From: Sporobolomyces roseus
Taxonomy: Eukaryota > Basidiomycota > Microbotryomycetes > Sporidiobolales > Sporidiobolaceae
DNA length: 64,000 nucleotides
Assembly: GCA_016617785.1 (NCBI GenBank)
Contig: JADILM010000008.1
Coordinates: 496,001-560,000 of the forward strand
Direction: 5' to 3'
Shown here: positions 44,937 to 54,077 of the stretch, piece after piece
How the letters are laid out: each line of letters opens with the position of its first letter
How positions within the stretch are numbered: position 1 is the first letter of the stretch
The notes under the pieces: model-generated
What the model was told of the DNA's origin: nothing
Seen by the model: only the letters and a program-made list of their open reading frames with translations
The model's database searches: none
Made by a program: the position numbers and the translations under genes

Positions 44937-46476
44937 TCAGTTCTGTCCTCGACCTCTTCCTCGTCCCCTTCCCCTTCCTCTACCTCTTCCAGCACGTCGA
45001 CGACTCCTTCTCTCGTCTTCCTCTTCCGCTTCCAACCTGTAAAACCGAGTCATCGACATGATGTTTCGAATAAAGGCTAACGCTTGATAATTCCTGAGAT
45101 CCTCCTCTAATTCCTCCTCCATCTCTTCCGCGACTTCGATCGAATCGACCGCTTCTCCTACAACATCGACTCCCTCGACTTTGCCCAACTCGATCAAACG
45201 CTTGAACCCAGGTCGAGTGAACTCTTCGGTGTAACGAGGTGATGACCAGGCGTATCGACGAGTTTCTTGCGTGACGACGTTATCGAGGACGAGGGTCTTG
45301 AGAGTAGAGATCTTCAAGGGTCCAGTAAGAAGGTTGATCAATCCTTTTGTCGAGAGGTGAGATCCTCGTCCGAATTGAATCGACACGAGGGGTAGCTCTT
45401 TGAGTCGTCGATAAGAGGGCATCGTAGGAGGAAGGAGAGCGCCGAAGAGAGTGAGGTGTTCGAGCTTCTTGAAGCCAAGGAGGGAGGGAAGGAGAGGGAA
45501 TTTGAATGAAGTAGGATCGTCGGCGTTGAGAGCGGAAAGGATTAGATGCTGGACTCGATCCGAATTAGGGGTTCGTAAGAGGTCGGTGATCTGAGGGTCT
45601 GGAGAAGAATCGTCGAGGATGAGGGTGTGTACCGATTGAAGAAGAGTGCAGAGGATTCGAACAAAGTCTGAACTCGCCGAGAGTGGACCTCGAATCGAGA
45701 GATCGAGGAATGCCCCATGTCCAGCGATTACATGTGGTACTGGCTTGGAACTTGGTCGAATGGTTGAAGCCTTGCGATAAACGGCATATTCGAACATGAT
45801 CAAGTCGGTGTAGGAATCGAGAGACGAGAGATGAGCAGGATGATACGGATCCGAGAGACCTTCGAAGGATGACCTGAGTCGGAGTTCGCAAAGTTCTGGG
45901 AAGCACGTAGATGCGACTGAGGGATGAAGGACGAGGCGGGCGAGACGAGAAGATCCTGCGATAGCGAGAGTTTCGACCGACGGAAGATTCTTGAACAGCT
46001 TGATGATAGTCGAATCCTTCGACCATGCTGGCATCTTCGGCTCCTCGGTCGGGCTCTCTTCGAGGAAGAAGTTGAGGGAACCATCGAGACCAGACTTGAA
46101 ACCGCCGAGAACAATCGAAAGAGATTCGACGAATTCGAGAGTCGAAGGGCTGACGTTGTTCGCGAAGGAGATGAGCTGCTTGTAGCTCTTCAATTCGATT
46201 TTCTCAAAGTGTCGTTTCCTCCAGAAATAGGTGAGTGAGGAGGAGATTGGGCCGCGGAGAGGAGAATCGGGGGAGTGTGCTTCATCAAAGATGATATCGA
46301 GTAGCTCAGGAGGGAGGCAGGAGAAGAAGTCAGGCTGGAGTGGAGATGATGAAGGAGATGTGAGAGAGGTGGGAGAGCGAGGAGAGCTGGACTGGAGTAG
46401 TCAAAGGTTGAGAGGTCAGCAACACGAGTACAAGGACGAAGGTGAGCTGTTGGGAACTTACTGGATCGTTGTCCAT
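44937..46476 (-). CDS. F-box/LRR-like protein, class A with GR-repeat tail
   Basis: Two exons, 489 residues. Exon 1 (46462-46476) is 15 bases, MDNDP; exon 2 (44937-46391) begins with a Ser/Pro-rich lead and then DFFSCLPPELLDIIFDEAHS. Leu-rich repeats include VETLAIAGSSRLARLVLHPS. The class A C-terminal block is weak (WSSPRYTEEFTRPGFKRLIE). The C-terminus is an extension not found in the other copies, RRAGRGRGRGRGRGRGRGQN, of the kind that binds RNA or is methylated on Arg. It is the only class A gene in the accessory zone without a divergent class B partner; it sits tandemly downstream of the gene at 46744. Confidence 0.7.
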
Positions 46477-46743
46477 AGTATGCAATCCCTATCTAGATCC
46501 AAATGCAGTCGATTCGATGAGAAGTGGGGGAATCGAGGTGAAGCGTAGGAAGAGAAGAGCGAAAACTCGTCGGATTTCTCCCAAGGTGATTCTGGATTTT
46601 TCGAATTCGTCGCTCACGCTTGTTCGTGCATTCGTTCAGGCTTATGGGCGAGCTCAGGAGCTCACGGAATATAGAGAGAAGAGCTCGAATATTCGATATT
46701 TTTCACATCAATCGAAAACTTAACAGTGAGTCGTCCAGATCCA

Positions 46744-48060
46744 CTAGCTCGTGATGACTTCCCTCCGATAATTGTACTCGTCCAGCTTCTCATGCTCCAG
46801 CTCAAACTCTCTATCGATCCCTATCGCTTCAACCGCCGTTCCTGTCACCTCGATTCCTTTTCTCTTCGCAATCTCGATGAACTCAACTAAATCCGCCTCT
46901 CTGAAACCCTCGTTCCATCTCGGCAAAACCCAGTCAGGATAGACGTTCCAAGCATCAATCTCGTCATCATCGTAAGGTCTCCCGATATCCTCAATCCGAG
47001 TCCCTCTTTCCCCCTGCGTATTGCCGAATCGGATAGTCCTGAGTTTGTGCTTCGTTCCGCCATTCTCGACAAGTTTGGCGAGTTCTTTGAGTGATGGGTT
47101 CGTCCCTTTGGCGAAGTCTAAGTCTCTGAGGCAGGAAGTGCGGAGGAAGTCGTAGAACGAGGGTAGCGATAAATCGCATTCTCCTCCGATTCTGAGGTAT
47201 CGGAGATTGGGGAATTGTCGAGAGAATCCGAGCAAGACATCGACGATATTGCCTCGAGGTGGATGCTCATGGGCAACGCAGCGGTCGAATCTAATTGCCC
47301 AAAGTTGAGGGTGAACGCCGAGTCCAGAAATAAGATCGTAGAGACGGGAAGGATCGAATGCATCGGAGAGCTCGATCGATTCGAGGGAGTCGAAAGAGTC
47401 GATAAGTTGCGTTACGGAGGCTTGACAAGCGGAAAGAGGGCCGTCGAGGGTGATATCGACGAGCTTGCTTGATATCGAGGGGAGAGGTGGACGAGGACGA
47501 GAGAGAGGACTTATGTTGGACGAGTCTCGGTCCACCAGGAGGTGCAAAGTGTGGAGATTGGGGTAGCGAGAGAGGGAAGTGTAATGAGAGGGGTCGAATG
47601 GATCATCGAATTCGGAGAAGCTGGAGGAGAGGTAGAGATCGGTGAGATTAGGGAAGATGGAATGGGCGAAATCGGGAGCGAGGATTAGGGAAGGTAGTCG
47701 AGGTGAGATGATTGTGAGCTCTTTGACGTGCACTAGAGTCCGGAAGAACCGCCAGATCTCACCGTCTGTCGGGGCGAAAGTGTCATCGAATTCGTCATAG
47801 CTGGCTGAGGAACCGCGCCACTTGAGGATTCGAACATCGATGGATTCTGTGTGTAGGAATGCGCTTTGCGGGCGCTGAGCTGTCTCGCACGCTTGGGAAA
47901 GACTCTTGTAGGAGCGGAGTAGAACGTTGCGAAAGAGGCGACGGTGCTGGAAAGGGAGCAGCGATTTCGACAGCGGTGATCGTAGTCCTTCGTCATCAGG
48001 TGTAAGGTTATTGAAGATGAGCTGAATAATCTCGGGAGGGAGTAAAGCGAAGTAATCCAT
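46744..48060 (-). CDS. F-box/LRR-like protein, class A (pair 5), relocated start
   Basis: 438 residues from ATG 48060, which is the first codon after a 3' splice site (CTCTCAG). Opens MDYFALLPPEIIQLIFNNLT, the F-box-like motif, then LSKSLLPFQHRRLFRNVLLR, Leu-rich repeats and the class A signature VYPDWVLPRWNEGFREADLV. The class A intron is kept (about 48061-48118, donor GTGAGT), but the former 15-base first exon (48119-48133) now reads AAG ATT GGC TAG GAA: the ATG has become AAG and a stop has appeared. Exon 1 is therefore non-coding and translation must start in exon 2. Confidence 0.72.
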   Translation of the reverse strand: MDYFALLPPEIIQLIFNNLTPDDEGLRSPLSKSLLPFQHRRLFRNVLLRSYKSLSQACETAQRPQSAFLHTESIDVRILKWRGSSASYDEFDDTFAPTDGEIWRFFRTLVHVKELTIISPRLPSLILAPDFAHSIFPNLTDLYLSSSFSEFDDPFDPSHYTSLSRYPNLHTLHLLVDRDSSNISPLSRPRPPLPSISSKLVDITLDGPLSACQASVTQLIDSFDSLESIELSDAFDPSRLYDLISGLGVHPQLWAIRFDRCVAHEHPPRGNIVDVLLGFSRQFPNLRYLRIGGECDLSLPSFYDFLRTSCLRDLDFAKGTNPSLKELAKLVENGGTKHKLRTIRFGNTQGERGTRIEDIGRPYDDDEIDAWNVYPDWVLPRWNEGFREADLVEFIEIAKRKGIEVTGTAVEAIGIDREFELEHEKLDEYNYRREVITS

Positions 48061-48133
48061 CTGAGAGGACAGAGAAACGTTGGGTCAAGAACGAGGACAG
48101 CTGAAACAATGTACTCACTTCCTAGCCAATCTT

Positions 48134-48476
48134 ACTGGATATACAGCAGCTCTTGAGGTGTCCTCCTAATGGGTTCGCGTGATCTTGAAGATTAGGAAGT
48201 GAAAGGTTGAAAGGAAAGAAACGAATTTCAACTCTCTGACAACGACACCTCACTGCATCAGACAGCTTGACCAGACAGACAGAGGATACTTCGAGATATC
48301 GAACTTGCGTATACAGAGTACCATCGAGTAAGTCCTCGCTGTTTTTCGTTCTCTCCCACTCTTTCATCTCGGAACGGCTGCAACTCCTCCCACTCATCGT
48401 GAACTGTTGATGAGTGTAGTAGGATAGCGTAGTAAGATGCTGAAAAGTCCCTCCCACCTTCCGCAGATTCAGCAAG
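48134..48476. promoter_or_regulatory. Shared divergent promoter, F-box pair 5
   Basis: 343 bases from the class B ATG to the former class A ATG position. On the minus strand TCCGAGATGAAAGAGTGGGA starts at 48373, 103 bases from the class B ATG, and runs on as GAGAACGAAAAACAGCGAGG, almost identical to pair 1. Confidence 0.65.
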
Positions 48477-49639
48477 ATGACTTCTCCCTCTTCACTTCCT
48501 CCCGATTCTTCGTCCTCTTCTCCCTCTCCCTCTCCCTCTCCTCCATTCAGACCCTTCTCGCGCCTTCCCACAGAGCTCGTACGACACATCGTTGGACTGA
48601 CTGACACCCGTGTCTTTCACTCGACTACCTACGGTCATCGGCAGAAGAACCTATGCTTGCTCTCGCTCGTTTCCCGCCTTTTTCGCCAGCTCGCTCAACC
48701 ACTGCTCCCCAATATGGTCTTCATTCCAAGTCGAGAAGCTCACGATCGATGGGTGAGATGCGCCGCAGGACAAGACCTCCAATCGCTGCATAGCCTTGTA
48801 TGCGTCCCGCTTCGAGCCGACAAATTGTCGTCGCTTTCGTCGAACGTTCACAACTTGATGCTGCTTATCATCAAGGACTGTCAGGGCACTCTCGATTTGT
48901 CATTACTAGGACATCTATGTCGTAAGCCGACCAATTCCTTTTGTCGAGCAGACGAAAAAATAACTGACCAAGCTCCGTTCTTGCAGGCTTGACTACGCTT
49001 CGTATCTCGGCAGTCGAAGTCTCCGCCTCGCAGGCATACAGTGTCCCCTGCTTAAAGGTACTCCAGATCATGGACGTCTACTCCGACGATAATCTCGATG
49101 AACTCCTCACGCCCACCTCCGTGCCGGGTCTTCGCGCTCTCGCCGTATACTACGAAGAGGACGACTTCACCTACAACGTCGAAGCTTTGCTCGGAAACTT
49201 CGCTAGTCAGCTCGACGTCCTCTCCCTCGACCAGAAAGTGCTCAAACACTTGTCTTCCGAAACTATTGGGAGGATTCAAAAGAAGACGTTATTCGATACT
49301 ACTTTCGAAGCCATTCTCGAAGGAACTCCGTCCAAGCATGTTCGCATCTTCGTGCCTGGTTCCGCAGGTTCACTCGACTTCTCTTTGTCAGAAATAATTG
49401 AACTCGAACATCGTCTCCACGACACCCGTTCACCTCCCTCTCTCCTCTACCTTCCTTCACTTCCCGTAATCGACACACTTCCGACTGTAGGTGCACGGAT
49501 GTTGTTTCATCAGCTGTCGAGTACGTGCAAAGCACGAGGAGTGACAATGATCGACGAGGACCAGCCGTCGGATTGGGCGCTGGATTCGGGCATCTCAGAG
49601 GACTTCTGGAGGAGGATGAAGGCGCGAAGGATGGAGTGA
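48477..49639 (+). CDS. F-box-like protein, class B1 (pair 5)
   Basis: Two exons (48477-48921, 48987-49639), 365 residues. A Ser/Pro repeat lead (SSSSSPSPSPSPPFRPFSRL) is followed by the F-box-like motif LPTELVRHIVGLTDTRVFHS and RQKNLCLLSLVSRLFRQLAQ. The phase-1 intron rejoins HLCRLTTLRISAVEVSAS. The C-terminal end, DSGISEDFWRRMKARRME, replaces the B2 signature and resembles the gene at 25344. Leu-rich structure is weak. Confidence 0.7.
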
Positions 49640-50021
49640 GGGTGAGCAGGATAGAGCGAGAGGTGTTCGGATCGACGAATTCTGTAGGAACGAATGAAAC
49701 AGAGAGCTAGTAATTTCGCGACGACTTTGGTCTGCTCGTGAGATTGATACATTGTCCTTGCTTGGATTGGTAGGAGAGAGGTAGAGTCCTGACCGTCGCT
49801 CGTCGATTGATCGCACGAAGCTTGTCGCGAAGACTCGAATTTGTTAGATTTTTTTGGTCATTTTTTTATCGAAGCTCTACCGTTCTTTTATGGTAGCACA
49901 CTGGCATCTGATAATTTGGGAGAGTGCTGAATTATCGCAGTCGTCCAACAGTCGTCGGACGTTGGTCCAAAGCCGAAAAAACATTCAGGTCATCTTCAAC
50001 TTTTCACCTCCTCGACAATAT
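49640..50021. other. Intergenic, F-box zone to SRF1-like gene
   Basis: 382 bases holding a 3' UTR and the next promoter. Two T runs of about seven bases at 49850-49870. No gene seen. Confidence 0.45.
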
Positions 50022-51713
50022 ATGAGCGCATCTGACGACCACGACTACGATGGACCTCCGACAGATCAATGGACTTATCCAGCTGGTTCTCGGAGGGTTG
50101 TAACGACTCCTTGTTCGTCTTGATCTTCCTCTTTCAATCAACCCTAGTCCTCTCTCTCACCACACCTCGTTGAGTATAGCTTGGGCGCGTAATCTACCAC
50201 CAGATGAACTATCAGATGAAGGTCACGATCACGCAGCTACAGATCCTCTTCCTCGACGACCTAATAACCCTCCTCGCCGTTCCCTCTCCTCAGTCTTCCG
50301 CCAGAATCGTAGCGCTTCCTTCTCGAATCAGACCCCTCGACTAGCGAATGGAGATGCAAACAACACCACCAGATCCCCGAACTTTGCCAACTCTACCGCT
50401 TCTACCTCTTCTTCCCCTATTCCCCCTTTCGCTGAATCGCTACGGTCTCCTGAAGCTACACACAACAACCCAGCCTCAACTACGATCCATCGAAACAACT
50501 CGAACGCAACTGCAGCTTTAGGAGGGGACAAAGGGTGGTGGACTTTCACTTTACCAACGAAATACTTGGATCGGGTTCACGGTTATATTCACCCAAAAGA
50601 ATGGAATGAAAAGGGGAAGGAGAGGGCAGATCTACCGAATGGGACATCAGAGGAAGAGGATGATGCGAGATCTATGATTTCGCAGAGATCGAGGAGATCG
50701 GGATGGTCAATGAGATCTGGGAGGAGACCTTCGAGAAGTCGAGAACAGGACAAGCAAGACTACCATCGCAAGATGAGTCAGAGTATGAAGATCAATCTCG
50801 GTCCTCCCAATATATTCTCAATCAATCAAGCTACCGTAAGCCCAAACTCTTCGCCTTCTGAGCTGCATTGTCTCGTAAACTGAGCGATACTGACTCTCGA
50901 TCAATCTAGACTCCTGGCTGGGCATCTCCTTGGCAACCGTTCGAGCGGACTGGTGACGACCGTCGAATGCAAGATCCGTTCGACATATCTCAGCAACAAA
51001 CGGCAGCAGCCGAAGCTTCAAGAAAGACTCGTTTCGAAAACTTCATCCTTCACAATCCATTCTCCCCCCTCTTCTTCCGCATCATCAATCTCATCCTCAA
51101 TGCCTGTACTCTCGCACTCGCTGGTCACATTCGACGTCAAGAACAGGCTGCGAACGTAATTGGAATCATCGGAAGTTCGACTCTTTTCGTACTCGTGATC
51201 GCACCTATCGCGATCGTTCATATCTTTATCACGCTTTATGTAAGCTTTCTCTTCTCCCCAGCTGTGTGAGACGATCCCCTCTGACAATTTGGCTCGTATT
51301 AGATCGAATATTTCGGTGCTCCAATCGGTCTCTGGCAGATTCGGACCAAAGTGAGTTTTCTACTTTCTCGACAATCGACAATCCAGCCTGCTAACGCCCC
51401 ACCTCTCACACAGATGTTTTACACCCTCACCGATCTCGTCCTCATCTGTCTCTACTCTTCCGCCCTCTCCCTCACGCTCGACGACCTCTTCACCTCTTCC
51501 CTCCAATGTACTCCCTTCACTCCATATCAACGCTACAACAGTGCACCTCTCCAAGTGACAGGTGTAGCAGATATCGAAGGGAGTCTAGCCGATCAGATCT
51601 GCTCGCAACAGATCGCTCAAGTAGTGTTCATCTTCTTGTCAGTTTTCTTTTACCTCGCAGTCTTGATCATTTCCCTCTTCCGCATCTTTGCCAAAGTCTC
51701 ATCTAGGCGATAG
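50022..51713 (+). CDS. Membrane protein resembling phospholipase D regulator SRF1
   Basis: Five or so exons, about 450 residues. Starts MSASDDHDYDGPPTDQWTYP; the first intron probably uses donor GTTCGT and rejoins SWARNLPPDELSDEGHDH. A disordered Ser/Asn/Pro-rich region precedes GWWTFTLPTKYLDRVHGYIH, a conserved-looking block, and PGWASPWQPFERTGDDRR. Four hydrophobic segments follow: FRIINLILNACTLALAG, NVIGIIGSSTLFVLVIAPIA, FYTLTDLVLICLYSSALSL and VVFIFLSVFFYLAVLIISLF. The order (disordered N-terminus, WTFTLP..Y block, four helices) recalls fungal SRF1-like proteins that regulate phospholipase D. Family assignment is from memory of layout, not alignment. Confidence 0.6.
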
Positions 51714-51927
51714 ATTCGATCTCCCCTATACACGTCCGCTCGACCCTTGACATATTACGATACCCTTACCTCTGACATAATTATCTGTTTTCTGTCCTCT
51801 CTCCTCGGTTCATAGATCCCTCTGCACTCTGACTATCTCTCTCTTGAAACACTTTGTGTACCTACTTGCCACTACTGAACACACTCTCGCAATTGCACAC
51901 GACCGTTTCCTACGTACTCTCGGACAA
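51714..51927. other. Convergent 3' region
   Basis: 214 bases between converging stop codons, CT-rich. No other feature seen. Confidence 0.4.
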
Positions 51928-52602
51928 TCAAACCCATTCTCTCGTTTCTGCGACAGGCCTCATGTTCTCTCCAACCTCGTTACGCTTCTTCCCTTCTTTC
52001 CTCCTCTCTTCCTTGTCCTTGTGTTTCCTCCTATCCTCTTTGATCTCCTCCAAAACACCTTTCATTCTCCTCTCGTTCTCCTCTTTCGCAGCTTCCTTCG
52101 AGATCTTCTCCAATTCAGCTACGTGGCGAAGGCGATCGAGAGAGGCCGTGAGGATCGAGAGCGAAGTCGAGAGACGAGATTGAGCGGTAGTGTAGGCTGA
52201 ACGAGGGAAAGTGAGACGTTCTTCGAAATCGGTCACGAAACGCTTGAACCCGCATTGAACTGTATCGAGTGTTAGCTCTTGGTCTATCAATAAAGCTGAA
52301 TGTCGACTAACTGAGTAGATCGTAAGCCCCTGGGACGTCGACGATGTGAGTTTTGATTCTCGCATTGCGAAGTCGAATCGTTTCCCTTTCCATTCCATCC
52401 GAATCTTCTGGTAAAGCTTTGACACCTTTGACGAGAGTGATAATGATCTCGAGAGTTTCGATAGCTTGCGATTTCTTCGATTTGGCGATGAGCTGAACAA
52501 GACAGGAGATAGGAGATGAGGAGGCCGGCGAAAGACAGTGGAAGCAGAAACGCTCACTTCATCGTCGATCAAACGGAACCAGTCTTTCTTCTCCCAATAC
52601 AT
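51928..52602 (-). CDS. PUB-domain protein
   Basis: Three exons, about 180 residues from MYWEKKDWFRLIDDE. The spliced middle, SQAIETLEIIITLVKGVKAL then ETIRLRNARIKTHIVDVPGA and YDLLIQCGFKRFV, fits the PUB (PUG) domain, which binds the C-terminal tail of the AAA ATPase p97/Cdc48; IRLRN, the VPGA turn and the CGF motif are its landmarks. The C-terminus is a charged, probably coiled-coil stretch (EEIKEDRRKHKDKEERRKEG). No UBX, UBA or glycanase domain is attached. The start is uncertain: 47 further in-frame codons from ATG 52764 end in TAA at 52624, seven codons before this ATG. Confidence 0.65.
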   Translation of the reverse strand: MYWEKKDWFRLIDDEVSVSASTVFRRPPHLLSPVLFSSSPNRRNRKLSKLSRSLSLSSKVSKLYQKIRMEWKGKRFDFAMRESKLTSSTSQGLTIYSVSRHSALLIDQELTLDTVQCGFKRFVTDFEERLTFPRSAYTTAQSRLSTSLSILTASLDRLRHVAELEKISKEAAKEENERRMKGVLEEIKEDRRKHKDKEERRKEGKKRNEVGENMRPVAETREWV

Positions 52603-53030
52603 AGGTTTGTGATCGTCCTCGAGTTAGAGCGAACCAGTAGCGCGAGAGAGCGCGGCGAGAGCAGCTGCATTTGGGGCGGCGAGGGGAGAGCGTGCTGCTA
52701 GATTCGAAGTCGATCTAGCGGAGGAAGCCAGAGTACGTCCAGGAGAGTCATTTGTATAGCTCATGCTGCTAAGAAAGGAAAGGGGACGAAGAAGGGAGAG
52801 AGAGAGAGAGAGAGAGAGGCCCATTCGCGGTTTCTTTTCACCGAGCATCACCGTTAAACTTCTCTTGTCAAGATTCTTCACCCTCTATCACGTCTTATCT
52901 GATCCAATTCGACCATCACAAACCAGTAGAGAAGCAGAGATTGGGCGGCTTTGCGAAACCTTCGTTCACTCTCGCTCTTCCTCAGTTTTAGCTCTTGCCT
53001 CCTCGTCAACAACTCGAATCGGAGGGATGA
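52603..53030. promoter_or_regulatory. Divergent promoter region, PUB gene/PIG-Y-like gene
   Basis: 428 bases. On the minus strand it holds a 47-codon open frame (52764-52624), either a uORF or a miscalled exon of the PUB gene. It also carries a GA microsatellite. Confidence 0.5.
52796..52818. repeat. (GA)n microsatellite
   Basis: About 11 GA units in an uninterrupted run in the intergenic region upstream of the PUB gene. Confidence 0.85.
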
Positions 53031-53643
53031 ATGGTTCGAACTCGCTCACAACTCTCCTATGAACCTATTACAGCTTCCTCAAATGCTCCGACCCTCACTT
53101 CAGAAAGCAACGCTTCCCTCAACAATCGACACGCGACTTCTACCTCTCCCGACTGTACAACAACACCAAACGACCCTGTGGCCAGCTCAAGGACTAGCAA
53201 GGATACTTTCACACCGGCTGGACTAGTCGAGATTGGCACAGAGGTCAAGGTAGAGGAGAGAGAAGAGATTCAAGATCAGGATGATGGGTCAGAAATGGTC
53301 AAACTGGGTTACATGCTGCTCATTGGGTCAGCGTTGAGCTTCTTGATCGGAGTATGGAGTATAGCTATAGGTCCTCTCGTCAAAACCGAAGGTTTGGGCG
53401 TAGGTTTTATCTTTCGCTCCCTTCTTCCGCATCAGCATGAGCTGACTCGCAACGTGACCCTAGCTACTACACCTGCTCGCGAGTGATACGTACTACAAGT
53501 ACCTCATCGTGCTGCTCATCCCGGTCACGACTTGCTGTGTAATCGTCAACTGGTGGGGATTGAAGGTAAATCTCCCTTACTTCGTGCACCCTTAGCTTGC
53601 GCTCACCCAGTTCAGCCTCATACAGATCTTCAGACATGCGTAG
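53031..53643 (+). CDS. PIG-Y-like subunit of GPI-GlcNAc transferase
   Basis: Three exons, about 160 residues. The first 90 residues are hydrophilic, Ser/Thr-rich. Then come two helices: YMLLIGSALSFLIGVWSIAI and YYKYLIVLLIPVTTCCVIVN, followed by WWGLKIFRHA at the C-terminus. This end resembles human PIG-Y (two helices, then WMGIKLFRH), a small ER subunit of the enzyme that starts GPI-anchor synthesis; the yeast counterpart is Eri1. Joins: GLG-LLHLLASDTYYK (donor GTAGGT) and WGLK-IFRHA. The long N-terminus is absent in human PIG-Y. An upstream out-of-frame ATG at 53027 overlaps the start. Confidence 0.6.
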
Positions 53644-54077
53644 AAGGTACCCGACAATTGGGCTGGAGGGCTGTTCAACGGAAACGACGAATCTGATCAT
53701 CAATCGTGAGTTCGTTGCAGGCTTGAGAACGCTCATCTCGTATTCATGCTCATCCCTAACATCTTCCTCACAGCGTCACAAAGAGCTACGCCTCCGCCCG
53801 CTCCGCCCGCGAGATGAATCGCGGTTCGAACTTCAGTATCCATCGATTCTCAAGATCTCATCGTGGCTACCGTCTTACCCGCGAATGCTCGCGAAACAGC
53901 TTTTCGGAAAGGGCAAGCAGAATCAAGAGGTAGAAATGGTCAAAGATTACATCGCAGACAAAAGTAGATTAAACAATATTAGGAAGTAGAAAAATCGAAA
54001 TGAGAACTCCTTGCTATTCCTTCTCGCCTATGACCATCGTCCACCGCTCCTAGTACTGCACCTAGTGCTCAAGATAC
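53644..54077. other. Convergent intergenic region
   Basis: 434 bases between converging genes. A splice-like site near 53773 could mark a 3' UTR intron, but nothing downstream looks coding. Confidence 0.4.

Noticed and set aside
25344..49639. The F-box cluster as a transposon or virus-derived island
   Set aside because: No transposase, reverse transcriptase, integrase, terminal repeats or target-site duplications are visible; intron-bearing copies with promoters argue for DNA-level segmental duplication.
53597..53989. 130-codon frame after the PIG-Y-like gene as an extra gene
   Set aside because: No domain, and the spliced PIG-Y-like protein already stops at 53643 with the expected FRH ending.
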